Source of the DNA: Chitinophaga niastensis
Lineage (GTDB): Bacteria; Bacteroidota; Bacteroidia; Chitinophagales; Chitinophagaceae
Assembly (NCBI RefSeq): GCF_003014755.1
Contig: NZ_PYAW01000002.1
Location: 1-64,000, forward strand
Reading direction: 5' to 3'
Length of the DNA: 64,000 nucleotides
A program made the translations under genes and the position numbers. The notes beneath the pieces are model-generated. The model saw nothing but the letters and a program-made list of their open reading frames with translations. It was not told the DNA's origin and made no database searches. Below are positions 17,498 through 27,232 of this stretch, one piece after another; within the stretch, counting starts at the first letter, position 1, and every line of letters begins with the position of its first letter.

Positions 17498-20083
17498 TTA
17501 ATCATTATCTTCCCTGGATTTGGCGTCTGCTTTCAGGCCGAGTGCTTTTAAACCTTTTTGATGCGCACCAAAATACGCTTTTGGAAAGGGTTTATCGCCG
17601 TGTATGGTGGACCATACGTATTCACTGAATAATAAAGCATCTTTATCGATCAGATCCGGTTTAGAGAAATCCATTTTTTGCGTCATCGGTGCTAACCTGG
17701 CGGTGGTTTTACTTTTGATCATGTTCTTGGGGGGATTCAGCTCATTGATGGGGATGGATGGCGTCAGGCAATTATAGGCTGTATAGTCAGGATCTTGTGT
17801 AAAGCACGCTGTCATTAATGGAGCTGTTGCCACCAGTTGGTTCATAGGTTGTACCCCGAATATCTGGCAGATGGTATGCAATACGGATGACTGATTGTAA
17901 AAATGACTGATGATAGTATCACGTTTTACCTGAGGTCCTGCCACCAGGCAGTAGGAACGGTGTCCATCCACATGATCGGTACCACTTTGAGGATCGTCTT
18001 CATTGATGAATATAGCCATATCCTTCCAGAAGGAACTTTTCGACAGCGCTTCCACTACTCTGCCTGTTGCCCAGTCATTGTCTGTTACATAGGCGCGGGG
18101 GGTGGGCGTCTCCTCGCTATACCCACTGGTATGATCATTGGGTAAATAAATGATCATAAATTCAGGGAGACTGCCTGCGGCCTCGTATTCCTTCAGCGCT
18201 TTGATGAATACGTCTGCTCTGACCTGATCGGTAATATTCATGTTCCAGCCGGGATAACGCAAGTCGCTGTATTTCTCCAGGCTTTTCATCGCGTATGAGC
18301 ATTGGTACCGGGCAGAATCGTTTTTATTTTTCCAGGCGTTATATACATCGGTCCAGGTCTTTCCTTTGGTTATTTCAGCAAGATCTGTTTCTCCAAAATT
18401 TCTGAACGAAATGCCTTTGCGCAGTAAGTGATTCCAAATGAAGCCACAACCTGCATAAGATAGCGGATCTGTTCCAAAATCGTAGGCGCAATGACCATTT
18501 GAAAAATCTTTTTCATGGTAGGGAGTAGTAATTCCCTGGATGGCCCATTGGTGCCCATCACTCGAATTGACACCATTACAATAGTAATTGTCCAGCAGCA
18601 CAAATTGTTTGGCAAGTTCGTGCGTGTTGGGGGTTACCTCTTTTCCAAATTCCACCAGTTTGGGATCGCAGTTGCCTTTTCCAAAATCGCCTAATACCTG
18701 GTCAAATTTTTTATTCTCTTTAATAATATATACTACGTGTTTTATAGAAGATGGTTCCCCGAGATGATCAGGGACGGGTTTAGGCTTAGCGCTTAAATTG
18801 GTGCCGGCCTGTGCTCTTAGTAATTCTATAAAATGAAATCCTTTGCTGGCTTCAGTTGTATAGGTGTCTAACTCCGCTTGATTACCGGGAAGTGTCACTT
18901 TTTGGATCTGTCCTTTCAAGGCCGTCACATTGCCAATAAATAAATTATTTCCGGCAATGCCTATCGTTCCCGGAAAGCCTCCCGCTGCAATAAAGCCATA
19001 AGGAGCTTTCTGTGGGAATTTCGGATCTATGAGTGCAATTGAATTATTGCCGGCATTGGCTGCGAGTAACGTTTTCCCGTCGGCGCTGAATGCCAGTGCC
19101 GTTGTCAGGCTGCCATAGGGAAGAGAAGGATCTGGTTTGGTGCTGATGGTATGTACGACTTTTAAGGTCCTGATATCTATCACACTAATGCCGTCACCAC
19201 TATCATCCGTCACATAAAGTAATTTGCCTTCAGGAGATAGTGTCATTGATTCCGGGTGGATGCGGGTGGCAATCTCAGTAATCTTTTTTCTTGACTGAAT
19301 ATCAATTACGGTAACGGAGCCTCGCAGTGCCACAGATCGTTCATCCACTGCGACGTCTGTTCCTGCCGATTTTTCTGTTCTATCTCCTTTCCCAGGATGT
19401 GGGCCCCCGAAATTGCTCACGAATGCGAGTTTTTTGTCTTTACTGATGATAACAGCATAAGGACAAACGCCTACCGGGATCGTGTTTAATACCTTGCCCA
19501 GGGCTAGGTCAACAACGGCAATTTCATTTGTAATAGCAAGGGCAACGAAGGCGATATTATTTTTGCATAATCCAATTCCCAATGGGTTGGTCTTTTTATT
19601 ATTAGCGGATAGGTCGATTTTCTTTGTCAACGTAAATGTGCCCGATCTGCTAACATTGCCTACATATAAATTCTTTTGCAGCCCGGTAAAATAAATAGTA
19701 GAATCGTTGTCATCCACGGCAAGGCCATTCATAGATCCTGATTCCTTGTCGGGATAGCCAATGTTACTAAGTGTTTTAAAGTCTTTTGCATCAATAAAAG
19801 TCAACTGTCCGTTGGTTTTCGTGATGAGTATATGTTGTTGATGCGCGAATTCCAGGTTCAATACCCTGGTTCCTTTTGTTAAGTTAAGGCTTTGCCCTGC
19901 GGGATTCAGTATCTGACCATTTGCCAGCAGTTTATCGCCGGCCAAAGAATAGCTCCGGGTAGTATCTACAGGTTTTCTGATATCCTTGTGCGGTGCCGTT
20001 ACCTGCGCCTGGATGTTCTGCGTGGCCAGTAAAAAGCAAGCAAAAATGATTTTTGGAAAAAAATGCTGTCCCGTCTTCATCAT
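17498..20083 (-). CDS. Bifunctional YncE-type beta-propeller / alkaline phosphatase-fold protein
   Basis: An 861-aa exported protein with a signal peptide (residues 1-26, IQAQ). The first half (about 60-400) is a YVTN/YncE beta-propeller with repeated blades (IAVVDLALGKVLNTIPVG, VTVIDIQSRKKITEIA, ISVIDIRTLKVVHTI). The second half (about 440-790) is a phosphoesterase of the alkaline phosphatase/phospholipase C superfamily, with KHVVYIIKENKKFDQVLGDF at its start and the late metal-binding region EDDPQSGTDHVDGHRS. The family acts on phosphate esters in the periplasm or at the surface; the exact substrate is unknown. It faces the SusC/SusD pair tail to tail. Confidence 0.93.
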   Translation of the reverse strand: MMKTGQHFFPKIIFACFLLATQNIQAQVTAPHKDIRKPVDTTRSYSLAGDKLLANGQILNPAGQSLNLTKGTRVLNLEFAHQQHILITKTNGQLTFIDAKDFKTLSNIGYPDKESGSMNGLAVDDNDSTIYFTGLQKNLYVGNVSRSGTFTLTKKIDLSANNKKTNPLGIGLCKNNIAFVALAITNEIAVVDLALGKVLNTIPVGVCPYAVIISKDKKLAFVSNFGGPHPGKGDRTEKSAGTDVAVDERSVALRGSVTVIDIQSRKKITEIATRIHPESMTLSPEGKLLYVTDDSGDGISVIDIRTLKVVHTISTKPDPSLPYGSLTTALAFSADGKTLLAANAGNNSIALIDPKFPQKAPYGFIAAGGFPGTIGIAGNNLFIGNVTALKGQIQKVTLPGNQAELDTYTTEASKGFHFIELLRAQAGTNLSAKPKPVPDHLGEPSSIKHVVYIIKENKKFDQVLGDFGKGNCDPKLVEFGKEVTPNTHELAKQFVLLDNYYCNGVNSSDGHQWAIQGITTPYHEKDFSNGHCAYDFGTDPLSYAGCGFIWNHLLRKGISFRNFGETDLAEITKGKTWTDVYNAWKNKNDSARYQCSYAMKSLEKYSDLRYPGWNMNITDQVRADVFIKALKEYEAAGSLPEFMIIYLPNDHTSGYSEETPTPRAYVTDNDWATGRVVEALSKSSFWKDMAIFINEDDPQSGTDHVDGHRSYCLVAGPQVKRDTIISHFYNQSSVLHTICQIFGVQPMNQLVATAPLMTACFTQDPDYTAYNCLTPSIPINELNPPKNMIKSKTTARLAPMTQKMDFSKPDLIDKDALLFSEYVWSTIHGDKPFPKAYFGAHQKGLKALGLKADAKSREDND

Positions 20084-20191
20084 ATTTTTGGTAATTATTG
20101 AAATGAAATGTTATTAAAGAACGCATCCTGGAATTTGGTTGCGGACTTAAAAATACAGTGGCGGGTTCAACTCTGGATGAACAAGATGGTA

Positions 20192-20221
20192 CAAAGATAA
20201 TTTTAGGAACGATAAGATATT
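20192..20221 (-). promoter_or_regulatory. Possible promoter of the phosphoesterase gene
   Basis: Read on the minus strand, TATCTTTG (complement of 20192-20199) fits the Bacteroidota -7 box TAnnTTTG, about 110 bp before the start codon. A clear TTG at -33 is not seen, so support is partial. The rest of the 266-bp divergent gap (20084-20349) shows nothing else. Confidence 0.4.
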
Positions 20222-20349
20222 GGTTAATTTGCAGTTATGCTTTCTGTATCGGGAAGTAGTCTTAAGGCACCTATTCAGGGGCCGGGAAGCTTTTTTTAAC
20301 ATCGCCCCATTCAGCTATAATGCGCCCGAATCATTATCTTTAACGACGT

Positions 20350-21423
20350 ATGAATGAAGGTAAATATATCCTATTCTTTCTGGGCGGTTTGGGGGCCTTC
20401 AATGGTCTTGTAATCAGTATTTATTTGCTGTTCCTGTCACGGAAAAAAAATCTGTCCGCCTTTTTTTTGGGATGCTTGTTGCTGATGCTGAGTATCCGGA
20501 TTGGCAAGTCCGTTTTCGTGTATTTCAATCCGGCATTACCGAAGATCTATTTGCAGATCGGGTTGTCGGCCTGTTTTCTGATTGGTCCTGCCCTGTATTA
20601 TTTTGTACGATCCACCTTGGAACAGCGCACCAATTTTCCCCGGTCATGGAAATTACAGATCGCTGCACTGGTGGGGATTATCCTGCTGACCGGCATACTG
20701 TTTCCCTATGCTATATATCCCAGATACTGGAACCACTATATTGTTTACTTCATTTATGCGGAGTGGCTCCTGTATATGATTGCTACAGCTATCGCGCTCC
20801 GTCAGCAATGGGCGAAGCTCTTTGTCAGAACACCCGGAGCCTCCAACCCGGAAAAATGGTTACTGGCTATCTATGCCGGTAATGCGCTGATCTTTTTGTC
20901 GTTCCTGTTGTCCTTATTCCTGGCACCGCAATACAATATCTATTTCAGCAGTGCGCTGATTTTTTCCTTCCTGTTATATCTGGTTATTTTCGTGCTATTG
21001 TACCGGAAGAAAACAAATGATCTTTTTAATACGGCTCCTCCCCGTTACACCGTCAAAAAGATAAGCGATCATGATGCAGCCACTTTGCTCAATGCGCTTG
21101 ATCAACTGATGGTGGAAAAAGAATTGTACAAAAATCCGAATCTGACCCTGGGAGAACTGGCAAAGGCTGTCAACCTGTCAAGCCATCAATTATCGCAGGT
21201 ATTGAATGATAACCTGGGCAAGCCATTCTCCTCCTTCATCAATGAATACCGGATCAATGCCGCCTGCAAAATGATCACGGCCAATCATCCCTTTTCGCTG
21301 GAGGCCATCGGATATGAGGTGGGTTTCAATTCCAAATCCACTTTTTATGCCTCTTTTAAAAAGATCAAAGGTACCACGCCTCTGTTGTATAAAGAGAGGC
21401 TGGATAAAAGCAAAGCCTCCTAA
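20350..21423 (+). CDS. Membrane-bound AraC family transcriptional regulator
   Basis: A 357-aa protein. The N-terminal part (1-220) has about seven hydrophobic segments (for example YILFFLGGLGAFNGLVISIY, ALIFSFLLYLVIFVLLY). After a linker the C-terminal AraC-type double helix-turn-helix spans about 250-352, with NLTLGELAKAVNLSSHQLSQ as the first HTH and AIGYEVGFNSKSTFYASFKK as the second. A sensor in the inner membrane with a cytoplasmic DNA-binding domain is typical for Bacteroidota. It lies 143 bp upstream of the outer-membrane receptor on the same strand and is its likely regulator. Confidence 0.93.
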   Translation: MNEGKYILFFLGGLGAFNGLVISIYLLFLSRKKNLSAFFLGCLLLMLSIRIGKSVFVYFNPALPKIYLQIGLSACFLIGPALYYFVRSTLEQRTNFPRSWKLQIAALVGIILLTGILFPYAIYPRYWNHYIVYFIYAEWLLYMIATAIALRQQWAKLFVRTPGASNPEKWLLAIYAGNALIFLSFLLSLFLAPQYNIYFSSALIFSFLLYLVIFVLLYRKKTNDLFNTAPPRYTVKKISDHDAATLLNALDQLMVEKELYKNPNLTLGELAKAVNLSSHQLSQVLNDNLGKPFSSFINEYRINAACKMITANHPFSLEAIGYEVGFNSKSTFYASFKKIKGTTPLLYKERLDKSKAS

Positions 21424-21566
21424 GTTTCTCATTATTAATTATTTGATCCCGGCCCGGATTTACTACAGGGTACGGAATTATAAATCCGTACTACTACAAT
21501 CATCAAACAGGACGTCGTCTGTCCGGCAACGGCATAGTTTCACCCTTTTTAAACAAATGTGGTGCT

Positions 21567-23957
21567 ATGCTTCGTTCTTTATTCGTTCTTCATTGTTGCA
21601 TCCTGGCTATGTTGTCTCTGCAGGCACAGGTAACTATTAAAGGTAAGGTGATAGATAGTGTCAGCAGTACTGGTATAGGCTATATCAGTATATCCCTGCT
21701 GGCAGTACCTGATTCCGTGCGGGTCAAAACAATGCTGTCCGATCCGGACGGGCTTATTGAATTGACGGCTGTTCAACCAGGAAAATATACGTTGTTCTTT
21801 TCCTCTCTGGGCTATACCTCCAGGTATAAGCCTGTTGAAGTATTGCCACATCATACGATGATTGATCTGGGTGAGATCCGGATGGTCAGCCAATCCAGGG
21901 CCTTGCAGTCTGTGACCATCAGCGGTGAAAGGAGCGCTGTTCAATACCGCGCTGACAGGGTAGTATTGCAGGTGGCGGGCAATAGTCTGTATAAAACAGC
22001 TACCAATGTATTTGATATAGTACGCAAAGCGCCTGGTATAGCGGAGAATCCAGACGGAACCCTGCTGATGTCAGGCAGGAATACACCCGTTATTTTCATT
22101 AATGGGAAACCGGTGCCTATGAGCGTTGAAGAGCAGCAAAACTATTTAAACAGCCTCTCTCCCGACCTGATTGAGTCTATTGACATTATCAGCAATCCGT
22201 CTTCCAGGTATGATGCACAATACAAGGGAATCATTGACATCAAACTTAAGCGCGATCAGTCGCTGGGCTGGCAGGGAAATATCAGCTCCAACTACCGGCA
22301 AAATGATTACGCTTCTTCCGAAAACAATGGGCAGCTGACCTTCAAAACCAAACAATGGATTTATTCACTCAGGATGGGATACGTGAATGGGACCAACCCC
22401 TATCAATACAAAGCTTTGCAACACCAGGCCAATACCAATTATATGGCCACGAATACTATGAACAGTACCCGACTTAATAATTTCAATGCCCAGCTAGGTA
22501 TTGAATATGCTATTAATAAAACGCAAAGCATCGGGATCTCCGGCAAGAGCTATCAATCCAATCGCGACCTGCACTCTTTCAATACCCTGCATTTTACTGA
22601 TTCTACACAAAAAAAGACCGTGGGCTATACACAAAGCATTAATCAGGCAGCACCTTCTCAGCAGAATAATGCTATCAACATCAACTACGATGGCAGGTTT
22701 GGCAGGCATCGTTTGAATGTATTCGGTTCTTTCACAAAAGTAGAGAACAGACAAAAAGAGGATATTCAAAACCGTGATCAACTGACCAGTAACCTGATAA
22801 GCTACTGGAAAACATCTTTACAAAATTATATCGATCTCCGGACCATACAGGCAGACTATTCGGGTCAATTGTCCAAGGGTTTGCTGGAAGCAGGAGCGAA
22901 ATTTGCCTTCATTACCACACGTAACAATCTGCGCTATGATACATTGAATAATGAGAAATCTTTCGTGCCCGATGCCAGCCGCACCAACCAATTCTTGTAT
23001 GACGAATACATCAGTGCAGCATATGTTTCCTATGAACACAAAGGTGATAATTATGCGGCGAAACTGAGTGTGCGTGCCGAGCATACTTATACAAAAGCGA
23101 ACGCCATTACTATGGATGCCATTGAAAAAAGGAATTATCTTACCTGGCTGCCGGGCGCCAGTTTTTCCTATAATATCAATGCGAATCAGCAGATCAATCT
23201 TTCCTTTACCCGTCGCATCACTAGGCCCGGTTTTGATCAGCTCAATCCTTTCCGGTTCTATTTAAGTCCGTTAAATTACTGGGTGGGTAATCCTTATCTG
23301 CAGCCGGCTGTAACCAACCTGCTGAACCTTTCATATAACAACAGGAATTTTAGTATTTCACTTTCCCTTGGGAGAGAAGAGAATCCTATGTCGCGCTACC
23401 CGGAGTACAACAAGATCACGAATGAGTTGCTGTACCTTGGCAGGAATTTACCTTACAGGGATTTTGGCAGTATAGAATCAGGCTATGGTTTCACGATAAC
23501 AAAATGGTGGAAGACAAATCATACAATGGGCATTTATTATAATAAGGAACAGACACCTTACTTCGGGGTTACCTATGCCATCGGTATATTAGATTATACC
23601 ATCAATGGCAGCCAGGTCTTTTCATTACCTAAAGGATTCACAGCTGACCTCTCGTATTATTACAAATCGAAAAGTGGGAATGGGCTTTACATCAGTGCTC
23701 CTATTACATCGATCAATATGGGCCTTCAAAGAAACTGGCTGAACGGAAAACTAAATACCAAATTGAATTTTTATGATCTTTTCAATACTAACCTGGTAAG
23801 ATTGACTTTCCGGGAAAAAACAATTATCGACAACCGTTTCTCTCACTGGAACGGTAACCAAAGGTTTGTGGCCACTGTAGCCTACAATTTTGGAAAAGCA
23901 AACTACAGGGCCAAACAAACCAGAACGACCGATGAAGAAAAAAGGGTTAGTAATTAA
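21567..23957 (+). CDS. TonB-dependent receptor-like outer membrane beta-barrel protein
   Basis: A 796-aa protein. It has a signal peptide (1-20, LSLQAQ), a carboxypeptidase-regulatory-like domain at about 22-100 (IKGKVIDSVSSTGIGYISIS) and a plug at about 115-215 (VFDIVRKAPGIAENPDGTL, PVIFINGKPVPMS, IESIDIISNPSSRYDA). A large barrel of the OMP_b-brl_3 type follows. It ends FGKANYRAKQTRTTDEEKRVSN and not in an aromatic residue, which is usual for this subfamily. It belongs to the group commonly paired with AraC-type or two-component regulators and is not a SusC; no SusD partner follows. Substrate unknown. Confidence 0.92.
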   Translation: MLRSLFVLHCCILAMLSLQAQVTIKGKVIDSVSSTGIGYISISLLAVPDSVRVKTMLSDPDGLIELTAVQPGKYTLFFSSLGYTSRYKPVEVLPHHTMIDLGEIRMVSQSRALQSVTISGERSAVQYRADRVVLQVAGNSLYKTATNVFDIVRKAPGIAENPDGTLLMSGRNTPVIFINGKPVPMSVEEQQNYLNSLSPDLIESIDIISNPSSRYDAQYKGIIDIKLKRDQSLGWQGNISSNYRQNDYASSENNGQLTFKTKQWIYSLRMGYVNGTNPYQYKALQHQANTNYMATNTMNSTRLNNFNAQLGIEYAINKTQSIGISGKSYQSNRDLHSFNTLHFTDSTQKKTVGYTQSINQAAPSQQNNAININYDGRFGRHRLNVFGSFTKVENRQKEDIQNRDQLTSNLISYWKTSLQNYIDLRTIQADYSGQLSKGLLEAGAKFAFITTRNNLRYDTLNNEKSFVPDASRTNQFLYDEYISAAYVSYEHKGDNYAAKLSVRAEHTYTKANAITMDAIEKRNYLTWLPGASFSYNINANQQINLSFTRRITRPGFDQLNPFRFYLSPLNYWVGNPYLQPAVTNLLNLSYNNRNFSISLSLGREENPMSRYPEYNKITNELLYLGRNLPYRDFGSIESGYGFTITKWWKTNHTMGIYYNKEQTPYFGVTYAIGILDYTINGSQVFSLPKGFTADLSYYYKSKSGNGLYISAPITSINMGLQRNWLNGKLNTKLNFYDLFNTNLVRLTFREKTIIDNRFSHWNGNQRFVATVAYNFGKANYRAKQTRTTDEEKRVSN

Positions 23958-24069
23958 TGAACTGTCTGACCCGAAGCGGCAAGTATTTGTAGACAAGAAT
24001 TCTTCCTGCGCCCAACCAGGAATTGAGAAATGTTCTTTAACTTGAACGCTTTATTGTAATATATGACAG

Positions 24070-24924
24070 ATGGAAATACAAGATAAGAAACTAGCCACCG
24101 CAATAGAAGCTATATGGGACGCCGCCGAAGTGCTGTTTGAAAAAAAAGATTTAGCGCGGTATGTGTTGAAGCTTGAAGAAGCATGGGATCTGTTGCCTTT
24201 ACCAAAAGAATTATATGATGATAGCTATCATATTGCCAGCTTTATTGCAGAAACATATCTTGAATTAAAAGATTTTCCTTACGCGCTGAAATGGGCGAGA
24301 ACCCTTCAGCATTGCGACCCGGAGCGTGCAGATGATGGTGGGAGAGAATTTATTTTAGGTAAAGTATTGTTTGATAGTAAGGAGATGAGTGAGGCAGAAG
24401 TACAACTATCTATTGCTATGCATAAATCTGCCGGCCGTGTATTTGAAGGGGCAGATGAAAAGTACCTGCATGCATTTAAAGGTATCGCATCTGTGGTGGA
24501 AGAAGAGTTGCCGGACAGTATTTATGAGCAAATAGAACAATTGTCTGAAGCGGGGAATGATCTGGCAGATGCTGATAATTATGATGGCGCTATCGCTAAG
24601 TTCACGGAAGCCTTGGAATTGATCCCTGCTCCTAAAAATAACTGGGAAGCCAGTACCTGGCTATATGCGAGCATAGGTGATATGCAGTTTTTAAAAGATG
24701 ATTTCAAAGCGGCGGCAGATAACTTTTTTGATGCATTAAACGGTCCGGATGCACAAACCGTAGGATTCATTCATTTGCGTTTGGGCGAGTGCCTGCTGGA
24801 ATTGAAACAGGAAGATAAATCCCTCGATCATTTATTGCGTGCTTACATGCTGGAAGGAGCGGAAATATTTGCAGCAGAAGATAGTAAGTACTTTGATTTT
24901 CTGCGGGAACGTGTTGAGCTGTGA
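24070..24924 (+). CDS. TPR-type helical repeat protein, cytoplasmic
   Basis: A 284-aa protein without a signal peptide or membrane segment. It is almost wholly helical with repeated acidic helices. Tetratricopeptide-like units are visible (DFPYALKWARTLQHCDPERA; NYDGAIAKFTEALELIPAP; DFKAAADNFFDALNGP; ECLLELKQEDKSLDHLLRAY). The family acts as a scaffold for protein contacts; no enzymatic function is visible. A lipoprotein gene follows after 37 bp on the same strand, so the two are probably co-transcribed, although one is cytoplasmic and one exported. Confidence 0.85.
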   Translation: MEIQDKKLATAIEAIWDAAEVLFEKKDLARYVLKLEEAWDLLPLPKELYDDSYHIASFIAETYLELKDFPYALKWARTLQHCDPERADDGGREFILGKVLFDSKEMSEAEVQLSIAMHKSAGRVFEGADEKYLHAFKGIASVVEEELPDSIYEQIEQLSEAGNDLADADNYDGAIAKFTEALELIPAPKNNWEASTWLYASIGDMQFLKDDFKAAADNFFDALNGPDAQTVGFIHLRLGECLLELKQEDKSLDHLLRAYMLEGAEIFAAEDSKYFDFLRERVEL

Positions 24925-24961
24925 TATTATTATAAAAGAACAATCTTTCAAACTATACTGA

Positions 24962-25699
24962 ATGAAATTTATTATACCTGTTTGCTGCTTATTTTTTTTA
25001 TTTTCCTGTACTGGCCCATCCTCTCAAACAAATAACAGCGCCGTTACAGCTGTGCAAAAAGATAGTGCCGCTGCAATGCCGGATTCTGGTAAGCATGTAA
25101 CTACTACTTATACAAGCAAACTGAGAAAGGGAGAAACATTGCTGAAAGGAAAAACATACCTGGATACCCTGCAATTTATTGACCTCAACACTTATGGAGA
25201 TGATTACCTGTTAATAGCCGTAAAAGGAAAAGATACTTTTTCATTTGTTTATAATAATGTAGACAAACCAATTAAACTTGATTGTGGCGACCAGATTAGC
25301 ATTCAATGGAATATGGATATTTATGAACCTGCAGGCGATCCTGAATATAAATATCCCCGGGAGTTTATAGCAAGTCATACTTTATTGAAGCCTGGTAAAC
25401 TGGCACTGCTCAGGCAACAGCAAACATTAAAAACCAGCATTGTTTGCGAGGATAATGAAATGACTGATGAAAGCAAGGATCAGATTGACAGAGCCGCATT
25501 ATATTACCTGGCCAATTCAACGGAAACGGCTATACGTGATATTGTTGGCAGTGGAAAGAAGAACATTATTTGCACGGTAGGTAAAAGGGAAAGTAATGAG
25601 CAGGAAGTATTCACTGTTACGTTGGCAACAGCAGATGATCAACAGATCTTTAAACGACTTTTCTTTAATTTTGAAAAGCCTTATACGCTTTACGAATAA
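24962..25699 (+). CDS. Lipoprotein of unknown function
   Basis: A 245-aa protein with a type II signal peptide ending in LFSC (Cys16), then a Ser/Thr/Asn-rich linker. The body is a mixed alpha/beta domain (YTSKLRKGETLLKGKTYLDT, DYLLIAVKGKDTFSFVYNN, ICTVGKRESNEQEVFTVT). I do not recognise the family. It follows the TPR gene by 37 bp and ends 8 bp before the convergent SDR gene. Confidence 0.8.
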   Translation: MKFIIPVCCLFFLFSCTGPSSQTNNSAVTAVQKDSAAAMPDSGKHVTTTYTSKLRKGETLLKGKTYLDTLQFIDLNTYGDDYLLIAVKGKDTFSFVYNNVDKPIKLDCGDQISIQWNMDIYEPAGDPEYKYPREFIASHTLLKPGKLALLRQQQTLKTSIVCEDNEMTDESKDQIDRAALYYLANSTETAIRDIVGSGKKNIICTVGKRESNEQEVFTVTLATADDQQIFKRLFFNFEKPYTLYE

Positions 25700-25707
25700 G
25701 GATTTTC

Positions 25708-26442
25708 TCAGGCAATACCACCATTTACCCGGATAGTTTGCCCGTTTACCCAGCTGGCTTCCTGACTGGCGAGGAAAGAAACGACATTGGCAATTTCTGA
25801 TACTTCTCCTAAACGTTCCAGTGGCGATAGTGTAGACATGTGTTGAATCTGTTCTGCTGTTTTTCCTTCAAAAAACATTTCAGATTTTATCAGTCCGGGT
25901 GCAATGGTATTGACAGTAATGTTTTTCCCGCGCAGTTCTTTGGCAAATACTTTGGTGAAGGCTTCTACGGCTGCTTTTGCGCCAATGTATACACCTAAAT
26001 TGGGTGTGGCAGTAGCTACTGCCGTACTGGAAAAATTAATGATGCGCCCACCATTTCGCACATATTTGGCGGCACATTTAAAGGAATGTAATGTGCCGCG
26101 GACATTTACATTAAAGAGATAATCAAATAGTTCGTCATCGCTTTCTATCATAGTTTTTACTTTGGAAACGCCGGCATTATTTACCACAATATCGATGCCG
26201 CCAAATGTAGCTGCTGTTTCGGCAAACAGTCTTTCCATATCCGGAAAGCTGGCTACATTGGCTTTTATGGCAATAGCCTGACCATTGTTTCCCTTGATTT
26301 CCTGTACAACGGATAATGCGTCCTGCTCACTGCTCACATAGTTCACTACTACTGCATAACCTTCCTGACCGAGCTTTAAAGCAATGGCTTTACCAATGCC
26401 CCTGGAGGCGCCGGTTACAATGGCTGTTTTCTGAGTTTTCAT
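25708..26442 (-). CDS. SDR family oxidoreductase
   Basis: A 244-aa short-chain dehydrogenase/reductase of classical length. The Rossmann cofactor motif TGASRGIG lies at about residues 10-17, NNAG at about 87, the catalytic Ser in INFSSTA near 137 and the YxxxK pair in VYIGAKAA near 151-155. The C-terminal WVNGQTIRVNGGIA is typical of the FabG-like branch. NAD(P)H-dependent reduction of a carbonyl in the cytoplasm is expected; the substrate is open. I chose the internal ATG at 26442 (MKTQKTAIVTG) because a start at 26472 would add ten residues before the Rossmann strand. Confidence 0.93.
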   Translation of the reverse strand: MKTQKTAIVTGASRGIGKAIALKLGQEGYAVVVNYVSSEQDALSVVQEIKGNNGQAIAIKANVASFPDMERLFAETAATFGGIDIVVNNAGVSKVKTMIESDDELFDYLFNVNVRGTLHSFKCAAKYVRNGGRIINFSSTAVATATPNLGVYIGAKAAVEAFTKVFAKELRGKNITVNTIAPGLIKSEMFFEGKTAEQIQHMSTLSPLERLGEVSEIANVVSFLASQEASWVNGQTIRVNGGIA

Positions 26443-26531
26443 CTGAATAGATATTTTAGCGAAGGTCTGCACTTTTTTAGTGTGCGGTATGGTGATGATT
26501 TAACTATTTGCAGGAAATATCAGGAGATGTG

Positions 26532-27170
26532 TTAATCTTCACCGCCCTGTGTGGCAAATTCGGTAATGAGTCGCAGATGATCGCCATAAGTGTAGCCGGC
26601 GTCTATCAATGGAGCGTATTTCAGCTGGAAGTTTTTTAATATAATACGGGCCGCGGCATCTTTTTCTGTAGGGTTAAATACGCTGCCAGCTTCATCAAAC
26701 AGGAACCAGTCGCCCTGAATGCTTTTGCAGGATTCGCAGTGGTTGTACCAGTAATAACCATCTGCTGTTTGAGAATAACCTGATTTGTAATCGGGATAAT
26801 AATCTTTCAGAAAAGCCTGAAGATTAGAGGAGATATCTGATATCTGTTGAAAGAGGGTGAAAAAATTCTGCTCCAGCCATACTGCTTCATCCCGTTCATT
26901 CATATCTTTCTCATAAAAATAATTGCTGGCAATGGCAATAACGCGGTTGCTGTGATCACATTTCCAACAAGGCCGGTCTGCATGCGCAATTGTTAATTCG
27001 CTGGACAGGATAATGGGCGTATTTTTTTCCGGAATCCACTTATCCACTTCCATCAGGAGATCGTAGCGGTCCTCCGGTAAATACCATGTTTGGGCTGCAG
27101 CATCCCACATGGCGCCCTTAGATTTGGCATCCTCTTTTTCCTCGAAGGGAACATTCAGTTGTAAAGACAT
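26532..27170 (-). CDS. DUF5710 domain-containing protein
   Basis: About 212 aa from the ATG at 27170 (MSLQLNVPFEEKEDAKSKGA); an upstream ATG at 27191 is possible. The first 50 residues match the DUF5710 pattern, LNVPFEEKEDAKSKGAMWD followed by TWYLP, a small domain found with DNA-processing and mobile-element proteins but also in stand-alone proteins. Two Cys pairs (CWKCDH near residue 70 and CESC near 150) could bind a metal. No signal peptide. Function unknown. Confidence 0.82.
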   Translation of the reverse strand: MSLQLNVPFEEKEDAKSKGAMWDAAAQTWYLPEDRYDLLMEVDKWIPEKNTPIILSSELTIAHADRPCWKCDHSNRVIAIASNYFYEKDMNERDEAVWLEQNFFTLFQQISDISSNLQAFLKDYYPDYKSGYSQTADGYYWYNHCESCKSIQGDWFLFDEAGSVFNPTEKDAAARIILKNFQLKYAPLIDAGYTYGDHLRLITEFATQGGED

Positions 27171-27232
27171 AGATGCATTTAAGATGAACACTCTTCCCTG
27201 AATTTAAGGAAAATCGGGCAATACCGGTGCAT